Below are positions 20,931 through 30,722 of a stretch of DNA of 64,000 nt, piece by piece. Source of the stretch: Thiopseudomonas denitrificans. Its GTDB lineage: Bacteria; Pseudomonadota; Gammaproteobacteria; Pseudomonadales; Pseudomonadaceae. Under the pieces are notes generated by a model, which saw only the letters and a program-made list of their open reading frames with translations, made no database searches and was not told the origin of the DNA. The DNA is taken from NCBI RefSeq assembly GCF_002866065.1, contig NZ_LNJZ01000003.1, positions 62,001 to 126,000 of the forward strand, read 5' to 3'. Made by a program: the position numbers and the translations under genes. Each line of letters begins with the position of its first letter. Position 1 is the stretch's first letter.

Positions 20931-22193
20931 ATGAATCTGACCGAACTCAAACAAAAACCCGTAACTGAATTGCTGGACATGGCTGCTGCCATGGGCCTGG
21001 AAAACATGGCCCGCTCGCGCAAGCAGGACATCATTTTTGCCTTGTTGAAGCGCCATGCCAAAAGTGGCGAAGAAATTTCCGGTGATGGCGTGCTGGAAAT
21101 CCTCCAGGACGGTTTCGGCTTTTTGCGTGCGGCAGGTGCTTCGTACCTGGCCGGCCCGGACGACATCTACGTGTCGCCCAGCCAGATTCGCCGCTTCAAC
21201 CTGCGCACCGGCGACACCATTGTCGGCAAGATCCGCCCGCCCAAGGAAGGTGAACGTTACTTTGCCCTGCTCAAGGTTGACTCCATCAACTTTGATCGCC
21301 CGGAAAATGCCAAGACCAAGATCCTGTTCGAGAACCTGACTCCGCTGTTCCCGACCCAGCGCCTGGTGATGGAAGCGGGCAACGGTTCCACCGAAGACCT
21401 GACCGGCCGGGTGATCGACCTGGCTTCGCCGATCGGCAAGGGTCAGCGTGGCCTGATCGTGGCGCCACCGAAGGCGGGCAAGACCCTGATGTTGCAGAAC
21501 ATTGCCGCCAACATTACCCGCAACAATCCCGAATGCCACCTGATTGTGTTGCTGATTGACGAGCGTCCGGAAGAGGTGACCGAAATGCAGCGCACCGTGC
21601 GCGGCGAAGTGGTTGCTTCCACCTTTGACGAGCCGCCTGCCCGTCACGTGCAGGTTGCCGAGATGGTGATCGAGAAGGCCAAGCGTCTGGTTGAGCACAA
21701 GAAGGATGTGGTCATTCTGCTTGACTCCATCACCCGTCTGGCCCGTGCCTACAACACCGTAATCCCCAGTTCCGGCAAGGTGCTGACCGGTGGTGTTGAT
21801 GCCCATGCGCTGGAAAAACCCAAGCGTTTCTTTGGTGCGGCACGCAACATCGAGGAAGGTGGTTCGCTGACCATCATCGCCACCGCGCTGGTCGAGACCG
21901 GCTCCAAGATGGACGAAGTGATCTACGAAGAATTTAAAGGTACCGGCAACATGGAGCTGATTCTGGATCGCCGCATCGCCGAGAAGCGCGTGTTCCCTGC
22001 GATCAACTTCACCAAGTCCGGCACCCGCCGCGAAGAGCTGCTGACCACCGAAGACGAGCTGCAACGCATGTGGATTCTGCGCAAGCTGCTGCACTCCATG
22101 GACGAGATTGCCGCCATCGAGTTCCTGCTCGACAAGCTGAAAGACACCAAGACCAACGACGAATTCTTCATGGCCATGCGCCGCAGCAAGTAA
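20931..22193 (+). CDS. rho: Transcription termination factor Rho
   Basis: 420 residues, the standard size. An N-terminal LEM-like helical region ([18 protein letters not shown]), an RNA-binding OSB domain ([14 protein letters not shown], about 55-130), and a RecA-like ATPase with Walker [14 protein letters not shown] and Walker [17 protein letters not shown]. It is a hexameric helicase that ends transcription at untranslated RNA. ubiD follows after 12 nt. Confidence 0.99.
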   Translation: MNLTELKQKPVTELLDMAAAMGLENMARSRKQDIIFALLKRHAKSGEEISGDGVLEILQDGFGFLRAAGASYLAGPDDIYVSPSQIRRFNLRTGDTIVGKIRPPKEGERYFALLKVDSINFDRPENAKTKILFENLTPLFPTQRLVMEAGNGSTEDLTGRVIDLASPIGKGQRGLIVAPPKAGKTLMLQNIAANITRNNPECHLIVLLIDERPEEVTEMQRTVRGEVVASTFDEPPARHVQVAEMVIEKAKRLVEHKKDVVILLDSITRLARAYNTVIPSSGKVLTGGVDAHALEKPKRFFGAARNIEEGGSLTIIATALVETGSKMDEVIYEEFKGTGNMELILDRRIAEKRVFPAINFTKSGTRREELLTTEDELQRMWILRKLLHSMDEIAAIEFLLDKLKDTKTNDEFFMAMRRSK

Positions 22194-22205
22194 GGGTAAC
22201 CGGGC

Positions 22206-23672
22206 ATGCAGTATGCGGATTTGCGTGAATTCATCCAGGCGCTGGAAGCACGTGGCGAGCTGAAACGTATCGGTCAGGAAATCTCGCCGGTACTGGAAAT
22301 GACCGAAATCTGCGACCGCACACTGCGCAAGGGCGGCCCTGCCCTGTTGTTCGAAAACCCCAAGGGGTTCGACATGCCGGTACTGGGCAACCTGTTCGGC
22401 ACGCCGGAGCGGGTGGCGCTGGGCATGGGTGCGGACAGCACCGATCAGCTGCGAGAGATCGGCAAGCTGCTGGCGCAACTGAAAGAGCCCGAGCCGCCCA
22501 AAGGCATCAAGGACGCCTGGGACAAACTGCCGATGTTTCGCAAGGTTTTGTCGATGGCACCCCGGGTGCGCAAGACCGGTCCTTGCCAGGAAATCATTCT
22601 TGAAGGCGATGAAGTCGACCTGGGCAAGTTGCCGATCCAGACCTGCTGGCCGGGTGACGCCGCACCGCTGATCACCTGGGGTCTGACCATCACCCGTGGC
22701 CCGAACAAGCCGCGCCAGAACCTCGGGATCTACCGGCAGCAGGTGATTGCCCGCAACAAGGTGATCATGCGCTGGCTCAGTCACCGTGGCGGTGCGCTGG
22801 ATTTTCGTGACTGGTGCCTGAAGAACCCCGGCCAGCCCTACCCGGTTGCGGTGGCGCTGGGCGCGGACCCTGCCACCATTCTGGGTGCGGTCACGCCGGT
22901 GCCGGACACCCTGTCCGAATATGCCTTTGCCGGCCTGCTGCGCGGCAAGCGCACCGAGCTGGTCAAGGCCATCGGCAGTGACCTGCAAGTACCGGCCCGG
23001 GCCGAGATCATTCTGGAAGGTCATATTTATCCGGGTGAAATGGCGGATGAAGGCCCTTACGGCGACCATACCGGCTACTACAACGAAGTGGACAGTTTCC
23101 CTGTGTTCACTGTCGAGCGCATCACCATGCGCAAGGACGCCATCTATCACAGCACCTACACTGGCCGTCCACCCGATGAGCCGGCGATCCTCGGTGTGGC
23201 ACTGAACGAGGTGTTCGTGCCGATCCTGCAGAAGCAGTTTCCCGAGATTGTCGATTTCTACCTGCCGCCGGAAGGCTGCTCCTACCGCATGGCGGTGGTC
23301 ACCATCAAGAAGCAGTATCCCGGTCATGCCAAGCGGGTGATGCTCGGTGTATGGAGTTACCTGCGCCAGTTCATGTATACCAAGTTCGTGATTGTCACCG
23401 ATGACGACATCAACGCCCGTGACTGGAACGATGTGATCTGGGCCATTACCACGCGCATGGACCCGTCCCGCGATACGGTGATGATCGACAATACACCCAT
23501 CGACTATCTTGACTTCGCTTCGCCGGTTTCCGGCCTGGGCAGCAAGATGGGCATGGATGCGACCCACAAGTGGCCGGGCGAAACCGAGCGTGAATGGGGT
23601 GTGGTGATCGAGCAGGACCCTGCCGTAAAGCAGCGAATTGATGAGCTATGGCAAGACCTTGGCATTGATTAG
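22206..23672 (+). CDS. ubiD: 3-octaprenyl-4-hydroxybenzoate decarboxylase UbiD
   Basis: The 488-residue prenylated-FMN decarboxylase of ubiquinone synthesis. The N-terminus [17 protein letters not shown], the metal/prFMN region ([43 protein letters not shown]) and the C-terminal [12 protein letters not shown] are all typical. It removes the carboxyl group from the prenylated hydroxybenzoate ring and needs prFMN from UbiX, not encoded here. It follows rho closely and ends at an intrinsic terminator, so the downstream frd genes are a separate unit. Confidence 0.97.
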   Translation: MQYADLREFIQALEARGELKRIGQEISPVLEMTEICDRTLRKGGPALLFENPKGFDMPVLGNLFGTPERVALGMGADSTDQLREIGKLLAQLKEPEPPKGIKDAWDKLPMFRKVLSMAPRVRKTGPCQEIILEGDEVDLGKLPIQTCWPGDAAPLITWGLTITRGPNKPRQNLGIYRQQVIARNKVIMRWLSHRGGALDFRDWCLKNPGQPYPVAVALGADPATILGAVTPVPDTLSEYAFAGLLRGKRTELVKAIGSDLQVPARAEIILEGHIYPGEMADEGPYGDHTGYYNEVDSFPVFTVERITMRKDAIYHSTYTGRPPDEPAILGVALNEVFVPILQKQFPEIVDFYLPPEGCSYRMAVVTIKKQYPGHAKRVMLGVWSYLRQFMYTKFVIVTDDDINARDWNDVIWAITTRMDPSRDTVMIDNTPIDYLDFASPVSGLGSKMGMDATHKWPGETEREWGVVIEQDPAVKQRIDELWQDLGID

Positions 23673-23721
23673 GCGCTAGGCTGGTATCAGTCCAGCCAGC
23701 AGCGCCCCCTAACGCAGAAAT

Positions 23722-23742
23722 GGCCCTAACAGGGCCGTTTTT
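23722..23742 (+). terminator. Rho-independent terminator after ubiD
   Basis: GGCCCT-AAC-AGGGCC followed by GTTTTTG. A short GC stem with a T-run on the plus strand separates ubiD from frdA. Confidence 0.8.
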
Positions 23743-23786
23743 GTGACCGGTAGCCGGCTGTAGCCACGCGACTCGAAGGAACTGAC

Positions 23787-25571
23787 ATGAAACAAACCGA
23801 TTTTGATATTCTGGTGGTGGGCGGCGGCGGAGCCGGTCTGCGTGCTGCCATTGCCGCCGCCGAGCAGGCGCAGCAGGACAACAGCCCGCTGCGCATTGGC
23901 CTGGTGTCCAAAGTCTACCCGATGCGCTCACACACTGTAGCCGCCGAAGGCGGCGCTGCTGCAGTCACCCAGGAGCACGACAGCTTTCAGGCACATTTTG
24001 ACGACACCGTGATGGGCAGCGACTGGCTGGCTGAGCAGGGCGTGGTCGATTATTTCGTGCGCCATGCCCACCAGGAACTGGTGCAGATGGAGCACTGGGG
24101 CTGCCCCTGGAGCCGCAAGGACGACGGCAGCATTCAGGTACGCCGTTTTGGCGGCATGAAGATCGAGCGCACCTGGTTTGCCGCCGACAAGACCGGCTTT
24201 CACATGCTGCACACCCTGTTCCAGACTTCGCTCAAGTACAAAGAGATTGAACGCCTGGACGAGTTCTTCGTACTGGACCTGCTCACCGAGGGCGAGCGTA
24301 TTGCCGGCGTGTTGGCGCTGGAAGTCGCCACTGGCGAGCTGCACCTGTTGCGGGCCAAGGCGGTGATTCTGGCTACCGGCGGTGCCGGCCGCCTGTTCCG
24401 CTTCAACACCAACGGCGGCATTGTTACCGGTGACGGCATGGCTATGGCCTACCGCCATGGCGTGGCGCTGCGCGACATGGAGTTTGTCCAGTACCACCCC
24501 ACCGGCCTGCCCGGCTCAGGCATCCTGATTACCGAAGCGGCGCGTGGCGAAGGCGGCATCCTGACCAACAAGGATGGCTACCGCTACCTGCAGGACTACG
24601 GTCTGGGCCCGGAAACCCCGCTGGGCAAGCCGGAAAACAAATACATGGAGCTGGGCCCAAGGGACAAGCTGTCCCAGGCGTTCTGGCACGAGCAGCAAAA
24701 AGGCCGTACCGGCAAGTACGGTGAAAGCGATGTCACCTTCCTCGACCTGCGCCATCTGGGCGAGGCCCACATCAACGAGCGCCTGCCGCTGATCCGCGAG
24801 CTGGCCAAAGCTTATGTCAACGTCGATCCGGTCAAGGACCTGATTCCGATCCGCCCGGCGGTGCACTACACCATGGGCGGCATCACCACCGATGCCAACT
24901 GTGAAACCAGCATTAAAGGCCTGTATGCCGCCGGCGAATGTGCTTCGGTGGGCCTGCACGGCGCCAACCGTTTGGGTTCCAACTCGCTGACCGAGCTGCT
25001 GGTATTTGGCCGGCTGGCCGGCGAACAGGCGGTAGCCCATGCCCGCCGTCACGAGCAGGCGGATTTGGCACCTTTGCAACAGCAGGCCGAGCGCCAGCAA
25101 CAGCAACTCGATGAGTTGACCAGCCGCGACAGCAGCATCAACTGGGTCGAGATCAAGCGTGCCATGCTGAAAACCATGGAGGACGGCTGCGGCATCTACC
25201 GTGAAGAAGCCAGCATGCAGAAAACCCTGGATACCATCCGCGAACTCAAGCAGCAGTACCGCCAGGCCGGCATCAGGGATGCCAGCAAGCAGTACAATAC
25301 CGAGCTGCTGTACTTCCTGGAGCTGGGCTGCGGGCTGGACGTTGCCGAGGCTACCTGCATGGGTGCGTTGCAGCGTCGCGAGTCCCGTGGTGCCCACCAG
25401 CGTCTTGACGAGGGTTGCACCATGCGCAACGACGAACAATTCCTCAAGCACAGTCTGGTGTATTACCAGGGCGGCGCCGATGCCCGTCTTGAGTGGCAGG
25501 ATGTGGATGTATCCATGTTGCCGCCGGGTGTGCGTGCCTATGGCGAAGCCGGTAAAGGAGACAAGGCATGA
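23787..25571 (+). CDS. frdA: Fumarate reductase flavoprotein subunit
   Basis: The 594-residue catalytic subunit of quinol:fumarate reductase. It carries the FAD-binding motif [19 protein letters not shown] (about 8-26), the His-flavin attachment site [13 protein letters not shown] (about 46), and the active-site segments TEAARGEGG and [13 protein letters not shown]. Presence of all four frd genes, including the two small membrane anchors without heme motifs, favours fumarate reductase over succinate dehydrogenase. The complex reduces fumarate at the inner membrane during anaerobic growth. GAAGGAA precedes the ATG. Its stop overlaps frdB by 4 nt. Confidence 0.95.
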   Translation: MKQTDFDILVVGGGGAGLRAAIAAAEQAQQDNSPLRIGLVSKVYPMRSHTVAAEGGAAAVTQEHDSFQAHFDDTVMGSDWLAEQGVVDYFVRHAHQELVQMEHWGCPWSRKDDGSIQVRRFGGMKIERTWFAADKTGFHMLHTLFQTSLKYKEIERLDEFFVLDLLTEGERIAGVLALEVATGELHLLRAKAVILATGGAGRLFRFNTNGGIVTGDGMAMAYRHGVALRDMEFVQYHPTGLPGSGILITEAARGEGGILTNKDGYRYLQDYGLGPETPLGKPENKYMELGPRDKLSQAFWHEQQKGRTGKYGESDVTFLDLRHLGEAHINERLPLIRELAKAYVNVDPVKDLIPIRPAVHYTMGGITTDANCETSIKGLYAAGECASVGLHGANRLGSNSLTELLVFGRLAGEQAVAHARRHEQADLAPLQQQAERQQQQLDELTSRDSSINWVEIKRAMLKTMEDGCGIYREEASMQKTLDTIRELKQQYRQAGIRDASKQYNTELLYFLELGCGLDVAEATCMGALQRRESRGAHQRLDEGCTMRNDEQFLKHSLVYYQGGADARLEWQDVDVSMLPPGVRAYGEAGKGDKA

Positions 25572-26308
25572 AAACCATGGAAGTCCGAATCCAGCGCTAT
25601 CTGCCGGAACAGCATAGCGAACCGGTGGTGGAAAGCTATCAGGTGCCCTTCGATGACAGCACTTCGGTGCTGGATGCGCTCAACAGCATCAAGGAGGAGC
25701 AGGACTCCAGCCTGAGCTACCGCTGGTCCTGCCGCATGGCGATCTGCGGTTCCTGCGGTTTCATGATCAATGGCGAGCCCAAGCTGGGTTGCAAGGTGTT
25801 CCTGCGCGACTATGCAGCGGCCGGCACCCTGCTGATCGAGCCGCTGGCGCACTTTCCGGTCGAGCGTGACCTGATTGTCGATCTTGAGCAGTTCATGCAG
25901 CATCTGGACGCGATCCAGCCGTATATCATCAAGGAGCAGGCCAATGGCGTGAGCGAGATGACGCCGCACAAGCAGACGCCTGCGCAAATGGACAAGTACC
26001 AGCAGTTTTCCGACTGCATCAACTGTGGCCTGTGCTATGCCGCCTGCCCGCAATTCGGCCTCAACCCAGAATTTATCGGCCCCGGCGCACTGGCGCTGGC
26101 GCACCGCTACAACCTCGACAGCCGCGACGAAGGCCGTGCCGAGCGCATGCCGCTGATCGGCTCCGAGGAAGGCGCCTGGAGCTGTACCTTTGTCGGTTAC
26201 TGCTCCGAAGTCTGTCCGCAGTCGGTGGACCCGGCGGCGGCGGTCAACCAGGCCAAGGTGCTGTCGGCCCAGGACATGGTGCTGCAACTGTTCAGGAGGA
26301 AAAAATAA
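25568..26308 (+). CDS. frdB: Fumarate reductase iron-sulfur subunit
   Basis: A 246-residue protein carrying three Fe-S clusters between the flavin and the quinone. The 2Fe-2S cysteines are in [21 protein letters not shown] (near 57-79), and the 4Fe-4S and 3Fe-4S cysteines are in [12 protein letters not shown] and [11 protein letters not shown]. It overlaps frdA (ATGA) and shares one base with frdC (TAATG), so the four genes are translationally coupled. Confidence 0.95.
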   Translation: MKTMEVRIQRYLPEQHSEPVVESYQVPFDDSTSVLDALNSIKEEQDSSLSYRWSCRMAICGSCGFMINGEPKLGCKVFLRDYAAAGTLLIEPLAHFPVERDLIVDLEQFMQHLDAIQPYIIKEQANGVSEMTPHKQTPAQMDKYQQFSDCINCGLCYAACPQFGLNPEFIGPGALALAHRYNLDSRDEGRAERMPLIGSEEGAWSCTFVGYCSEVCPQSVDPAAAVNQAKVLSAQDMVLQLFRRKK

Positions 26309-26691
26309 TGACGTACAAGACTGAACTGGGCCGCACCTGGTGGCTGAAGAATTCAGCCTTCAAGGCCTATATGCTGCGCGAAGCCACGGTGCTGCCGCTG
26401 GTGTTTTTCATCCTGTGCATGCTGGCCGGCATCTACTCGCTGACCCGAGGTGAAGCCTCCTGGAACAGCTGGGTGGCAGTGATGGGGAACCCCTTGGTGC
26501 TGGCGCTGAATGCGCTGGCGCTGGTGGCCAGCCTGTACCATGCAGCGACCTTCTTTGTGCTGTTTCCACGGGTAATGCCGATCCGTCTGGGCGGCAAAAA
26601 AGTGCCGGACAACCTGATTGTGGCCGGCCAGTGGGCCGGTGTCGCCGGTGTGTTCGTGCTGGCAGCCTGGATTTTCTGGGGGGTGTTATGA
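26308..26691 (+). CDS. frdC: Fumarate reductase membrane anchor subunit C
   Basis: A 127-residue protein with three hydrophobic helices (about 25-50, 60-85 and 105-125) and the typical RTWWLKNSAFKAYMLREATVLP start. E. coli FrdC is about the same size. With FrdD it anchors the enzyme and binds menaquinol. AGGAGG directly upstream is a strong ribosome-binding site. The plus-strand frame is open from 26032, but the FrdC homology begins at this ATG. Confidence 0.93.
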   Translation: MTYKTELGRTWWLKNSAFKAYMLREATVLPLVFFILCMLAGIYSLTRGEASWNSWVAVMGNPLVLALNALALVASLYHAATFFVLFPRVMPIRLGGKKVPDNLIVAGQWAGVAGVFVLAAWIFWGVL

Positions 26692-27047
26692 GCAAGACAG
26701 TCAAACGCAGTGACGAACCCATCTGGTGGGGGCTGTTCAGTGGCGGCGGCGTATGCTTTGCCGTGTTCGTGCCGGCGGCGGTGTTTTTTCTGGCGCTGGC
26801 CTTGCCGCTGGGCTGGATTGAATTGAGCCATGCACAGGCGGTGAAAGCCTTTGGCAGCATCTTTGCCGTGGTGTTTGTCGGCGCGGTGATCGCCCTGCCC
26901 GCTTTTCACGCCGCGCACCGCATCCGCCATGGCCTGTATGACCTGAAATGCCGGTCACGCAGCCTGATCAAGTGGCTGGCTTATGGCCTGGCGTTCGCGG
27001 CCAGCGTCTATGCAATGGGCAGCTGGCTGATCAGCTTTCTGCTTTAA
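26688..27047 (+). CDS. frdD: Fumarate reductase membrane anchor subunit D
   Basis: A 119-residue protein with three hydrophobic helices (about 15-40, 60-82 and 97-119) and the motif RSDEPIWWGLFSGGG, as in FrdD. The length equals E. coli FrdD. It starts inside the frdC stop (ATGA). It completes the heme-free quinol:fumarate reductase membrane domain. Confidence 0.93.
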   Translation: MSKTVKRSDEPIWWGLFSGGGVCFAVFVPAAVFFLALALPLGWIELSHAQAVKAFGSIFAVVFVGAVIALPAFHAAHRIRHGLYDLKCRSRSLIKWLAYGLAFAASVYAMGSWLISFLL

Positions 27048-27186
27048 CATACCGTTGTGCGTCCGGATCGGCTTATAATCGGCTTTTCGAAAAATTGATT
27101 TTCGTTATTGCCAGCCTGTTGCCGGAATTGTTCGGCAATCTGCCTGAACCCAGTTGATATAACAGGTCGCCCATGTCGACCAGGTA

Positions 27187-27918
27187 ATGAATGTGGAACA
27201 AAACGCAGTAAAAACGCATGAGTGCGCCGTCATCGGCATCAATTGTCTGGGCGCTGAAGTCTATGAGGTTTGCCTGCAGCTGCCGGCTGATATGAAGGTT
27301 GAGTATCAGGCGGGCCAGTATCTGTTGCTGGCTGCGCAGACGGGTGAGTTCAGCCCCTACTCGATCGCTTCGGCACCGGCCGAAGGCGACCGGCTGCGCT
27401 TGCAAATTCTGGCGACCAATGCGCCACCGATGAAATTGCTGGCCGAGCTGCAGCGGGACAAGGTCGCCCGCGTACAGCTGCCGTTTGGCGATGTTCACGC
27501 CGATCTGGCTGATGCACGCCCCCTGCTGCTGATTGCTGCCGGCACCGGCATGTCGCAAATGCACAGCATCATCGAGCAGGCCAGAAAGCTTGGCAGTGCC
27601 ACGCCGATCCACCTGTACTGGGGCGCGCGCGAGGTACAGGGCTTTTACTGGCTGGCTGCCTGGAGCAAGTGGGAGCAGATGGAAAATGTGTATCTGCACA
27701 AGGTGGTCAGCCACGATGACAGCTGGGAAGGACGCAGCGGCCTGTTATATGAGGCGGTGATCAAGGACATGCCTGATCTTGCCGGATACCGGGTAATCAC
27801 CAGCGGCTCGCCGGCCATGGTCTATGGCACCCTGGATGCACTGGTGGAGCACGGCATGCAGCCTGAGCAGATGCAGGCGGATGTGTTCAGCTATGCGCCC
27901 CGGCCGGCGCAGGGCTGA
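27187..27918 (+). CDS. fre: NAD(P)H-flavin reductase (Fre-like)
   Basis: A 243-residue flavin reductase of the ferredoxin-NADP reductase superfamily: FAD domain (about 12-105, with FSPYSIAS) and NAD(P) domain (about 108-235, with LLLIAAGTGMSQMHSI and YWGAR). There is no 2Fe-2S domain, so it resembles E. coli Fre more than the longer CDP-glucoseen reductase types. It supplies reduced flavin in the cytoplasm. In E. coli fre follows ubiD directly; here the frd operon lies between the two. The upstream gap (27048-27186) contains a TATAAT at 27074-27079 that may be its promoter. Confidence 0.85.
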   Translation: MNVEQNAVKTHECAVIGINCLGAEVYEVCLQLPADMKVEYQAGQYLLLAAQTGEFSPYSIASAPAEGDRLRLQILATNAPPMKLLAELQRDKVARVQLPFGDVHADLADARPLLLIAAGTGMSQMHSIIEQARKLGSATPIHLYWGAREVQGFYWLAAWSKWEQMENVYLHKVVSHDDSWEGRSGLLYEAVIKDMPDLAGYRVITSGSPAMVYGTLDALVEHGMQPEQMQADVFSYAPRPAQG

Positions 27919-27924
27919 TATCCG

Positions 27925-28446
27925 TCAGGGCCTGGCTTTGGCATATTTCCTTTCCATCTCCAGCAACTTGAGTTTGCGCTCGACGCCCCAGCGATAGCCG
28001 GAAATGCCGCCGTCGCTGCGTATCACCCGGTGGCAGGCCACAGCGAGAGCCACCGGGTTGCTGGCGCCGGCACGGGCTACTGCGCGTACTGCTGTGGGCT
28101 GGCCGATACGCCGGGCCACTTCGCTGTAGCTCATGGTGCTGCCCAGGGGGATGTGCTGTAACACGTCCCATACCTTCATCTGGAATTCAGTGCCACGCAG
28201 GTGCAGCTTCAGCTTGAGTTCGTGGTCGGGCCGGTCGAGAAAGTCGGCAATTTTCTTCAGGGTGGCCAGCGTTTCCGGATTTTCATCTTCCAGCAGCTGT
28301 TGTTTCGGAAAGCGCTTTTTCAGGTCGGCACGCAACTCGTCCGTGGTATCGCCGAGCAGGATGGCACAAACACCCTGCTCGTCACGGGCGGCCAGCAGTG
28401 CGGCAAACGGGTGACTTTGCACGGCAAAATGAATAGAGTCGGACAT
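27925..28446 (-). CDS. ogt: Methylated-DNA--protein-cysteine methyltransferase
   Basis: A 173-residue suicide repair protein removing alkyl groups from O6-alkylguanine. The N-terminal ribonuclease-like domain spans about 1-85, and the C-terminal active domain has the helix-turn-helix region YSEVARRIGQPTAVRAVARA and the acceptor cysteine in AVACHRVIRSDG. The usual motif is PCHRV; here Ala replaces Pro. The tail GYRWGVERKLKLLEME resembles the C-terminal half of Ada. It is convergent with fre, with only 6 nt between stops. Confidence 0.93.
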   Translation of the reverse strand: MSDSIHFAVQSHPFAALLAARDEQGVCAILLGDTTDELRADLKKRFPKQQLLEDENPETLATLKKIADFLDRPDHELKLKLHLRGTEFQMKVWDVLQHIPLGSTMSYSEVARRIGQPTAVRAVARAGASNPVALAVACHRVIRSDGGISGYRWGVERKLKLLEMERKYAKARP

Positions 28447-28538
28447 GATACAGCCTCCGCAGGTTTCAGCCTGAGCCTACCTTACTGCCGCAGATGGCTG
28501 CGGGGCAAATCATCTTTGGATACTGACAGGAGAACAGC

Positions 28539-28712
28539 ATGGCAACCCTGCTGGAAAAACCCGAACCGCCTGGCGAGTTCGACTGTTGTGAAAGTGCATG
28601 TGAACCCTGTGTCTGGGATTTCTACTACGAAGAACTGGCTGCCTGGCAAAAACAGCAAGCGGAACTGAAAGCTGCAGCTGATGCCGGGGATGGCGGCGAC
28701 GGAGGCAGCTGA
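28539..28712 (+). CDS. Small oxidoreductase-like cysteine-rich protein
   Basis: A 57-residue protein preceded by ACAGGAGA. It contains FDCCESACEPCVWDFYYEEL (about 14-33), the signature of the short oxidoreductase-like family (PF09791-type): four cysteines in CC-x3-C-x2-C followed by a VWD motif. The C-terminal part is Ala/Gly rich. The function of the family is not established; the cysteine cluster suggests metal or Fe-S binding. It ends 1 nt before the next gene, so the two are probably co-translated. Confidence 0.8.
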   Translation: MATLLEKPEPPGEFDCCESACEPCVWDFYYEELAAWQKQQAELKAAADAGDGGDGGS

Positions 28713-28713
28713 G

Positions 28714-28932
28714 ATGGCCAAGGGTTGGGGGTCGGAAGATGCGGCAGCCGGACAGATGCAGGATACGCTGGATGATGCGGTCCGGCGTGTCCGCGATCTT
28801 TTGCCGTGCGGCGAAAGTGCCCGCGACTGTGATGAGTGCGGCGAACCGATTGCGGAGGGCCGGCGTCAGGCCTTGCCCGGAGTACGCCTGTGCATCGCTT
28901 GTCAGCAGGCGCGTGATTCCGGTCAGGCCTGA
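28714..28932 (+). CDS. DksA/TraR family C4-type zinc-finger protein
   Basis: A 72-residue protein starting MAKGWGSEDAAAGQMQDTLDDAV, close to E. coli YbiI. The zinc finger is C-x2-C-x17-C-x2-C (CDECGEPI and LCIACQ). TraR-like short DksA relatives bind the RNA polymerase secondary channel; that role is possible but not shown for this subgroup. A GGAGG inside the end of the preceding small gene serves as its ribosome-binding site. Confidence 0.88.
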   Translation: MAKGWGSEDAAAGQMQDTLDDAVRRVRDLLPCGESARDCDECGEPIAEGRRQALPGVRLCIACQQARDSGQA

Positions 28933-28982
28933 AGAAACCGTCCTGCCCTGTCCGGGGCCCTTGCCGTTATGGAGCGGGTTGG

Positions 28983-29183
28983 TCAGCCGATGACGGGCGG
29001 CGTGCGTCCGAGCCAGATGATCATGATGCCGCAGAACAGTGAAAACAGGATGACAAACCAGACAAAGCGGCTCAGGCGTTGCTGTTTGCGCTTTTCTTCC
29101 TGCTGCGGCAGGGCCATGCCGCAGTGGGTGCAGCTTGTCTGCCCGGGTGGGTTCTGTTCCTGACAAAACAGGCAGGTTGCCAT
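28983..29183 (-). CDS. DnrP-like zinc-ribbon membrane protein
   Basis: A 66-residue protein with an N-terminal zinc ribbon (CLFCQEQNPPGQTSCTHCG, two CxxC pairs) and one C-terminal hydrophobic helix (about 42-60). It resembles the small DnrP proteins annotated next to dnr in pseudomonads; their function is unknown. The start is set at the ATG with GAGGATC upstream; 26 further open residues upstream look non-coding. It is downstream of dnr on the same strand, 94 nt away. Confidence 0.72.
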   Translation of the reverse strand: MATCLFCQEQNPPGQTSCTHCGMALPQQEEKRKQQRLSRFVWFVILFSLFCGIMIIWLGRTPPVIG

Positions 29184-29277
29184 GGTGTGATCCTCTGTCT
29201 GGCGAGCCGTCTGGGAGGCCCAAACATAACTGCAAGAGCGGCAAGCCCTGCTTGATGACAATCAAGGCCCGACTTGC

Positions 29278-29967
29278 TTACTCGTAGTTTTCCAGTCGCT
29301 CACGGTCCAGAATGCAGATCAGGCGGCCTTCCACCCGAATGATGCCTTCGTGACTCAGGTGGTGGATGATGCGCGAAAAGGTTTCCGGCTGAATGGACAG
29401 CTGGCCGGCAATCAGGCGCTTGGCGATAGGCAACTCGAAACTCGGTGTATCACAGCTGCTGCACGAGCGCAGGGCCTGGGACAGCAGATAGCGGATGACC
29501 CGATGCGTGGCATTCTTCAGCGACAGGATCTCGATTTCGTTGATGCGCGTATGTAGCCGGATCGACAAGGCAGCGAGCAGGGCGCTGGCCAGGTCCTGGT
29601 TTTCGCGGATCAGGCCCATATAGGTCGAGCTGGACAGCAGCAACAGCTGGGTCGGGGTTACCGCCTGGGCGGTGGCCACGTAGTTTTTGGTATCCATGAA
29701 CATCATGGCTTCGGCAAAGGTCTTGCGGTCGCCAATGACTTCAAAGACTTTTTCCTGGCCGTCCGGAGTCAGGCGATAGATCTTGATACTGCCGGAAATG
29801 ACGAAGCCGAAGTACTGGCAGGCATCACCCTGGCGAAAGACATACTCGTCCTTGTCCAGGTTGATCAGCTGGCTTTCTTCCAGCAGCTTGCCCAGCTGGT
29901 ACTCGGAAAGGGGCTGAAACAGGTGATGTTCACGCAGGATTCTCTGGTGTAGGGGATGTGGTTCCAT
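29278..29967 (-). CDS. dnr: Crp/Fnr-family regulator Dnr
   Basis: A 229-residue transcription factor with an N-terminal sensor beta-barrel (about 15-125), a long dimerisation helix (about 125-150) and a C-terminal helix-turn-helix (LSIQPETFSRIIHHL, about 188-202). It lacks the N-terminal cysteine cluster of Fnr/Anr and strongly resembles Dnr of P. aeruginosa (VNLDKGAYVFRQG-like segment, FAEAMMFMDT.NYVATAQAV). Dnr activates denitrification genes in response to nitric oxide through heme. No nar, nir, nor or nos genes are in the window. The ATG at 29967 is chosen; 32 open residues upstream have no family match. Confidence 0.9.
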   Translation of the reverse strand: MEPHPLHQRILREHHLFQPLSEYQLGKLLEESQLINLDKDEYVFRQGDACQYFGFVISGSIKIYRLTPDGQEKVFEVIGDRKTFAEAMMFMDTKNYVATAQAVTPTQLLLLSSSTYMGLIRENQDLASALLAALSIRLHTRINEIEILSLKNATHRVIRYLLSQALRSCSSCDTPSFELPIAKRLIAGQLSIQPETFSRIIHHLSHEGIIRVEGRLICILDRERLENYE

Positions 29968-30059
29968 GAACTGCTCTCGAAGTGGACAGCTACAACAATA
30001 AGGCTGACTGTGAAGGGTAGCACAAACCTCCCCTGTTGGAGAGTAATAAGCGCCGGCCG

Positions 30060-30608
30060 TCACCAGTCACAGAAGCAGCCGTTGGCCAGTGTATTGGCCG
30101 CCGCAACCGGACGTCCCTGCTGCAGGGCGTCCAGTACCGGCTCGATGAAGCTGTTGCTGGAGGTGCAGATGGCGCCTTCGCTATAGGGTCCAAAATAAGC
30201 CAGCTGCCCGGTATGGTCAAATATGGCGACGGCCGGACTGGCGGGCAGCGTCTCGCCTCCCGGCATGCTTTCAATGGCCTGCATCGTTTGCAACGGCTTG
30301 GCCAGCTGGCCTTTGGTGCCGGCTTTTTGCACATGATAGAATTGTACGTCGCCGGCAAAGCGTTCCATGAGCTCTGCCAGGTGCTGCTGGTTGCCGGCAT
30401 TACAGGGGCAGGATGGTTGCCAGAAGTGCACCAGCCGGATCGGTCCGGGGCCGGCCAGCTCTTGTGGCAACTGCAGCTGTGCGCCGCCAAACAGCGCTGT
30501 CGAAGGACTGAACGGGCGGATATGGCGACTCTGGAACCACCAGAGTGCAGCCAGCATGGCAGCGAGCCAGGCCAGTACAAACAGGGTTGTCAGCAATTTT
30601 TTATGCAT
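30060..30608 (-). CDS. Membrane-anchored thioredoxin-like protein (DUF6436 type)
   Basis: A 182-residue protein with an N-terminal membrane helix or uncleaved signal (about 5-25) and a periplasmic thioredoxin-fold domain (about 48-170). The expected redox site is altered to SCPCNAGN, so a C-P-C motif replaces CxxC; two further cysteines lie at the end (GCFCDW). It fits the DUF6436 family. Its role is unknown; the fold and location suggest a thiol or metal function. It lies upstream of dnr on the same strand. Confidence 0.75.
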   Translation of the reverse strand: MHKKLLTTLFVLAWLAAMLAALWWFQSRHIRPFSPSTALFGGAQLQLPQELAGPGPIRLVHFWQPSCPCNAGNQQHLAELMERFAGDVQFYHVQKAGTKGQLAKPLQTMQAIESMPGGETLPASPAVAIFDHTGQLAYFGPYSEGAICTSSNSFIEPVLDALQQGRPVAAANTLANGCFCDW

Positions 30609-30722
30609 GGGTGCTGTATCGCCGGGTAATGTCTGGTGTCGGTGTGCCGGGCAAGTCCGTGCAGCAGACTGCCATGCAGGCCCCTAAAACCATATAGCCA
30701 TATTGTCGCAGGTACTGATGTC

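Noticed and set aside
20667-23567. A 966-codon minus-strand open frame
   Set aside because: It is antisense to rho and ubiD, which are certain; long antisense frames are common at this GC content, and the translation has no recognisable domain.
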